Of a DNA stretch of 14,673 bases, positions 13,436-14,673 are shown piece after piece. The notes beneath the pieces were generated by a model. That model had not been told where the DNA came from. It was given only the letters and a program-made list of their open reading frames with translations, and made no database searches. The translations under genes were made by a program, and so were the position numbers. This DNA comes from an uncultured Campylobacter sp. (lineage in GTDB: Bacteria; Campylobacterota; Campylobacteria; Campylobacterales; Campylobacteraceae): contig CALCKS010000194.1 in assembly GCA_937965895.1 (NCBI GenBank), positions 1 through 14,673 on the forward strand. Reading direction: 5' to 3'. The first letter of the stretch is position 1. Each line of letters starts with the position of its first letter.

Positions 13436-14104
13436 ATGAAAAAAATCATCGTTTTATCGCTCGCGCTTGCCGCGTTTTTGGGTGCGAAAGAGGTAAATAC
13501 TGCCGAGATATTTTTGTCGGACGTTAAGTCTATGCACGCGTTAAAATCATTTTTAAAAAAGAATAAAAACGATATCGTAAAGCTAAAACTAAGCTACTGC
13601 GTCAATGAAAACAGCATGCAACACTTAGAAGCCGAGGCAAGCAAGCGCAAAGAGGACGAAAACTATAGCTATTTGAGCGAAAGTTTCGTTACGGCAGACG
13701 GCAGTAAAATAACCTACGAAGGAAAAAATTACGACTTTGGCGAAGGGTATGACGGAGATATAAACACCGGCATAGAATACGGCGAACTAATGCTGGACGA
13801 GCCTAACAGCAATCATCTCAAAAATATATTTTTAAAAGTCGGAAATTCAAATTTTGGGCAAATATACAAATGGGAATACGAATGGCCTAATGAAGAAAGC
13901 GAGAGCAAAAAATGTAAATTTGGACAAGTCGTCCTAGACGGCGCGTTTTACGTTTATCATGAAGACGAAAATGAAAAAGGTAGAGAAATGTACAAATACA
14001 ACATGAGACCGGAACTTATGGGAAATGACCCGGGCGATAAATACGATGCCTTTTTTCTCGATCCTATTGCGAAAAAATACTTTAAACTGCTAGAATACAA
14101 GTAA
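13436..14104 (+). CDS. Unrecognised exported acidic protein
   Basis: A 222-residue protein with a typical signal peptide (about 1-17), so periplasmic or secreted. I do not recognise a family. The mature chain is rich in Asp, Glu, Lys and Tyr/Trp, with one run of aromatic residues around YKWEYEW (144-150). It contains only two cysteines (C55 and C160), which could pair. No repeat or membrane segment is seen. ATG is preceded by AAGGAG at six bases, and TAAAAT boxes near 13395-13412 are plausible -10 elements. It is followed after ten bases by a small winged-helix gene and then a Sel1-repeat gene, probably as one operon. Confidence 0.75.
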   Translation: MKKIIVLSLALAAFLGAKEVNTAEIFLSDVKSMHALKSFLKKNKNDIVKLKLSYCVNENSMQHLEAEASKRKEDENYSYLSESFVTADGSKITYEGKNYDFGEGYDGDINTGIEYGELMLDEPNSNHLKNIFLKVGNSNFGQIYKWEYEWPNEESESKKCKFGQVVLDGAFYVYHEDENEKGREMYKYNMRPELMGNDPGDKYDAFFLDPIAKKYFKLLEYK

Positions 14105-14114
14105 ATTTAGCGCG

Positions 14115-14369
14115 ATGACGGAGCTAGAGAGGGAGATTTTCGGTCAAATTTTGGGCGAGAAAAAGATGGAAATCATCTTGTTTTTAGCCCAAAATGCAGA
14201 CGAAAACGGCTTCATAACCGTTAAAATTTCAGATATCTGCGAGCTGACGAGTGCCAGCAAACCCACCGTCACGCAGACTATCAGGCTACTTGAAAATCGC
14301 AAAATTTTCGAGCGTGTAAAAAACGGTATATATAGATTTAAAAATTTAAAGGAACTAGAGAAAAAATGA
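14115..14369 (+). CDS. Small winged-helix DNA-binding protein
   Basis: An 84-residue protein that is almost entirely one winged helix-turn-helix domain. Helices lie at about 15-28 (KKMEIILFLAQNA) and 37-44 (ISDICELT). The recognition helix is SKPTVTQTIRLLENR (about 48-62) and the wing is IFERVKNGIYRF (64-75). The pattern resembles the MarR/TrmB and RepL-type wHTH groups; I cannot decide between them. It is likely a transcription regulator. The start ATG lacks a good ribosome site and lies ten bases after the previous stop, so coupled translation is probable. Its TGA stop overlaps the ATG of the next gene, suggesting it controls or accompanies that operon. Confidence 0.7.
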   Translation: MTELEREIFGQILGEKKMEIILFLAQNADENGFITVKISDICELTSASKPTVTQTIRLLENRKIFERVKNGIYRFKNLKELEKK

Positions 14370-14673
14370 GGAAAATTTGGATACTCGTTGTCGCGGTCGC
14401 GCTCGCAAATGCTGCTATAAACGAGGCTGGGCTAAATGCCTGCATCAACAAAGGCGACGCCGCAAGCTGCGAAAAAACGCTCGCTGCGCTAGAAAAAAGC
14501 TGCTCGGGCGGCGACGCGCTGGCATGCTACTTTGCCGCGGAGTTTTACGCCAAAGGGCTAACGGGCTACAAGGACGGCGCGAAGGCATTTGCGATCTACA
14601 AAGACGCCTGCACCGCCGGGAGCGCGGAGAGCTGCTACGAGGAGTCGGTGTTTTATCTAAAAGGCGACGTCGC
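14366..14673 (+). CDS. Cys-rich Sel1-repeat exported protein, 3' end outside window
   Basis: The frame from the ATG at 14366 stays open to the window edge (102 codons), so the gene is partial here. It starts with a signal peptide (about 1-16, MRKIWILVVAVALANA). It continues with Sel1-like helical repeats carrying paired cysteines: CSGGDALAC and CTAGSAESC, both C-x7-C, with ACYFAAEFYAKG and SCYEESVFYLKG helices. This is the pattern of the Helicobacter cysteine-rich proteins (Hcp) and their Campylobacter relatives, which are exported and have a disulfide per repeat. Their roles are mostly undefined. The ATG overlaps the TGA of the winged-helix gene (ATGA), so expression is coupled. Confidence 0.82.
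   Translation, partial: MRKIWILVVAVALANAAINEAGLNACINKGDAASCEKTLAALEKSCSGGDALACYFAAEFYAKGLTGYKDGAKAFAIYKDACTAGSAESCYEESVFYLKGDV

Overview
The window looks like a chromosomal segment of a Campylobacter, probably one of the higher-GC species of the human oral group (C. showae / rectus / curvus type). This is an inference from the gene families, the TATAAT/TACAAT/TAAAAT -10 boxes and the many AAATTTGA palindromes in the intergenic DNA. I see no tRNA, rRNA, CRISPR array, transposase, integrase or phage gene.

Left part (1-2613): a periplasmic di-haem peroxidase-like (MauG/CcpA) protein and a class I SAM methyltransferase lie on the minus strand. A hot-dog acyl-CoA thioesterase diverges on the plus strand. 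It is followed by a convergent, short Fur-family regulator, probably Zur.

Centre (2614-7331): a zinc-uptake locus on the plus strand, divergent from the regulator. One perfect palindrome lies between two back-to-back TATAAT boxes and is a good Zur operator candidate. The order is znuA (20 His in a 39-residue loop), a DUF1007-NicO fusion, znuC and znuB. The fusion, normally linked to nickel/cobalt/zinc movement, sits inside the operon: its start abuts the znuA stop and its stop overlaps the znuC start. znuC and znuB are then separated by 563 bases of highly structured non-coding DNA. That DNA holds an imperfect inverted-repeat pair bounding about 350 bases, several perfect hairpins and one terminator-like hairpin. 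It reads like a small repetitive or insertion-derived element that splits the operon.

Right part (7332-14673): an unrecognised cytoplasmic protein, two paralogous EamA-type permeases and a secreted DUF4197 protein lie on the minus strand. The manganese exporter mntP follows on the plus strand with a clear terminator. Next come an AT-rich lipoprotein and exodeoxyribonuclease III on the minus strand. The window ends with a plus-strand cluster: a secreted acidic protein of unknown family, an 84-residue winged-helix protein and the start of a Cys-rich Sel1-repeat exported protein that runs off the edge. Metal homeostasis (Zur, Znu, NicO, MntP) is the main functional theme.
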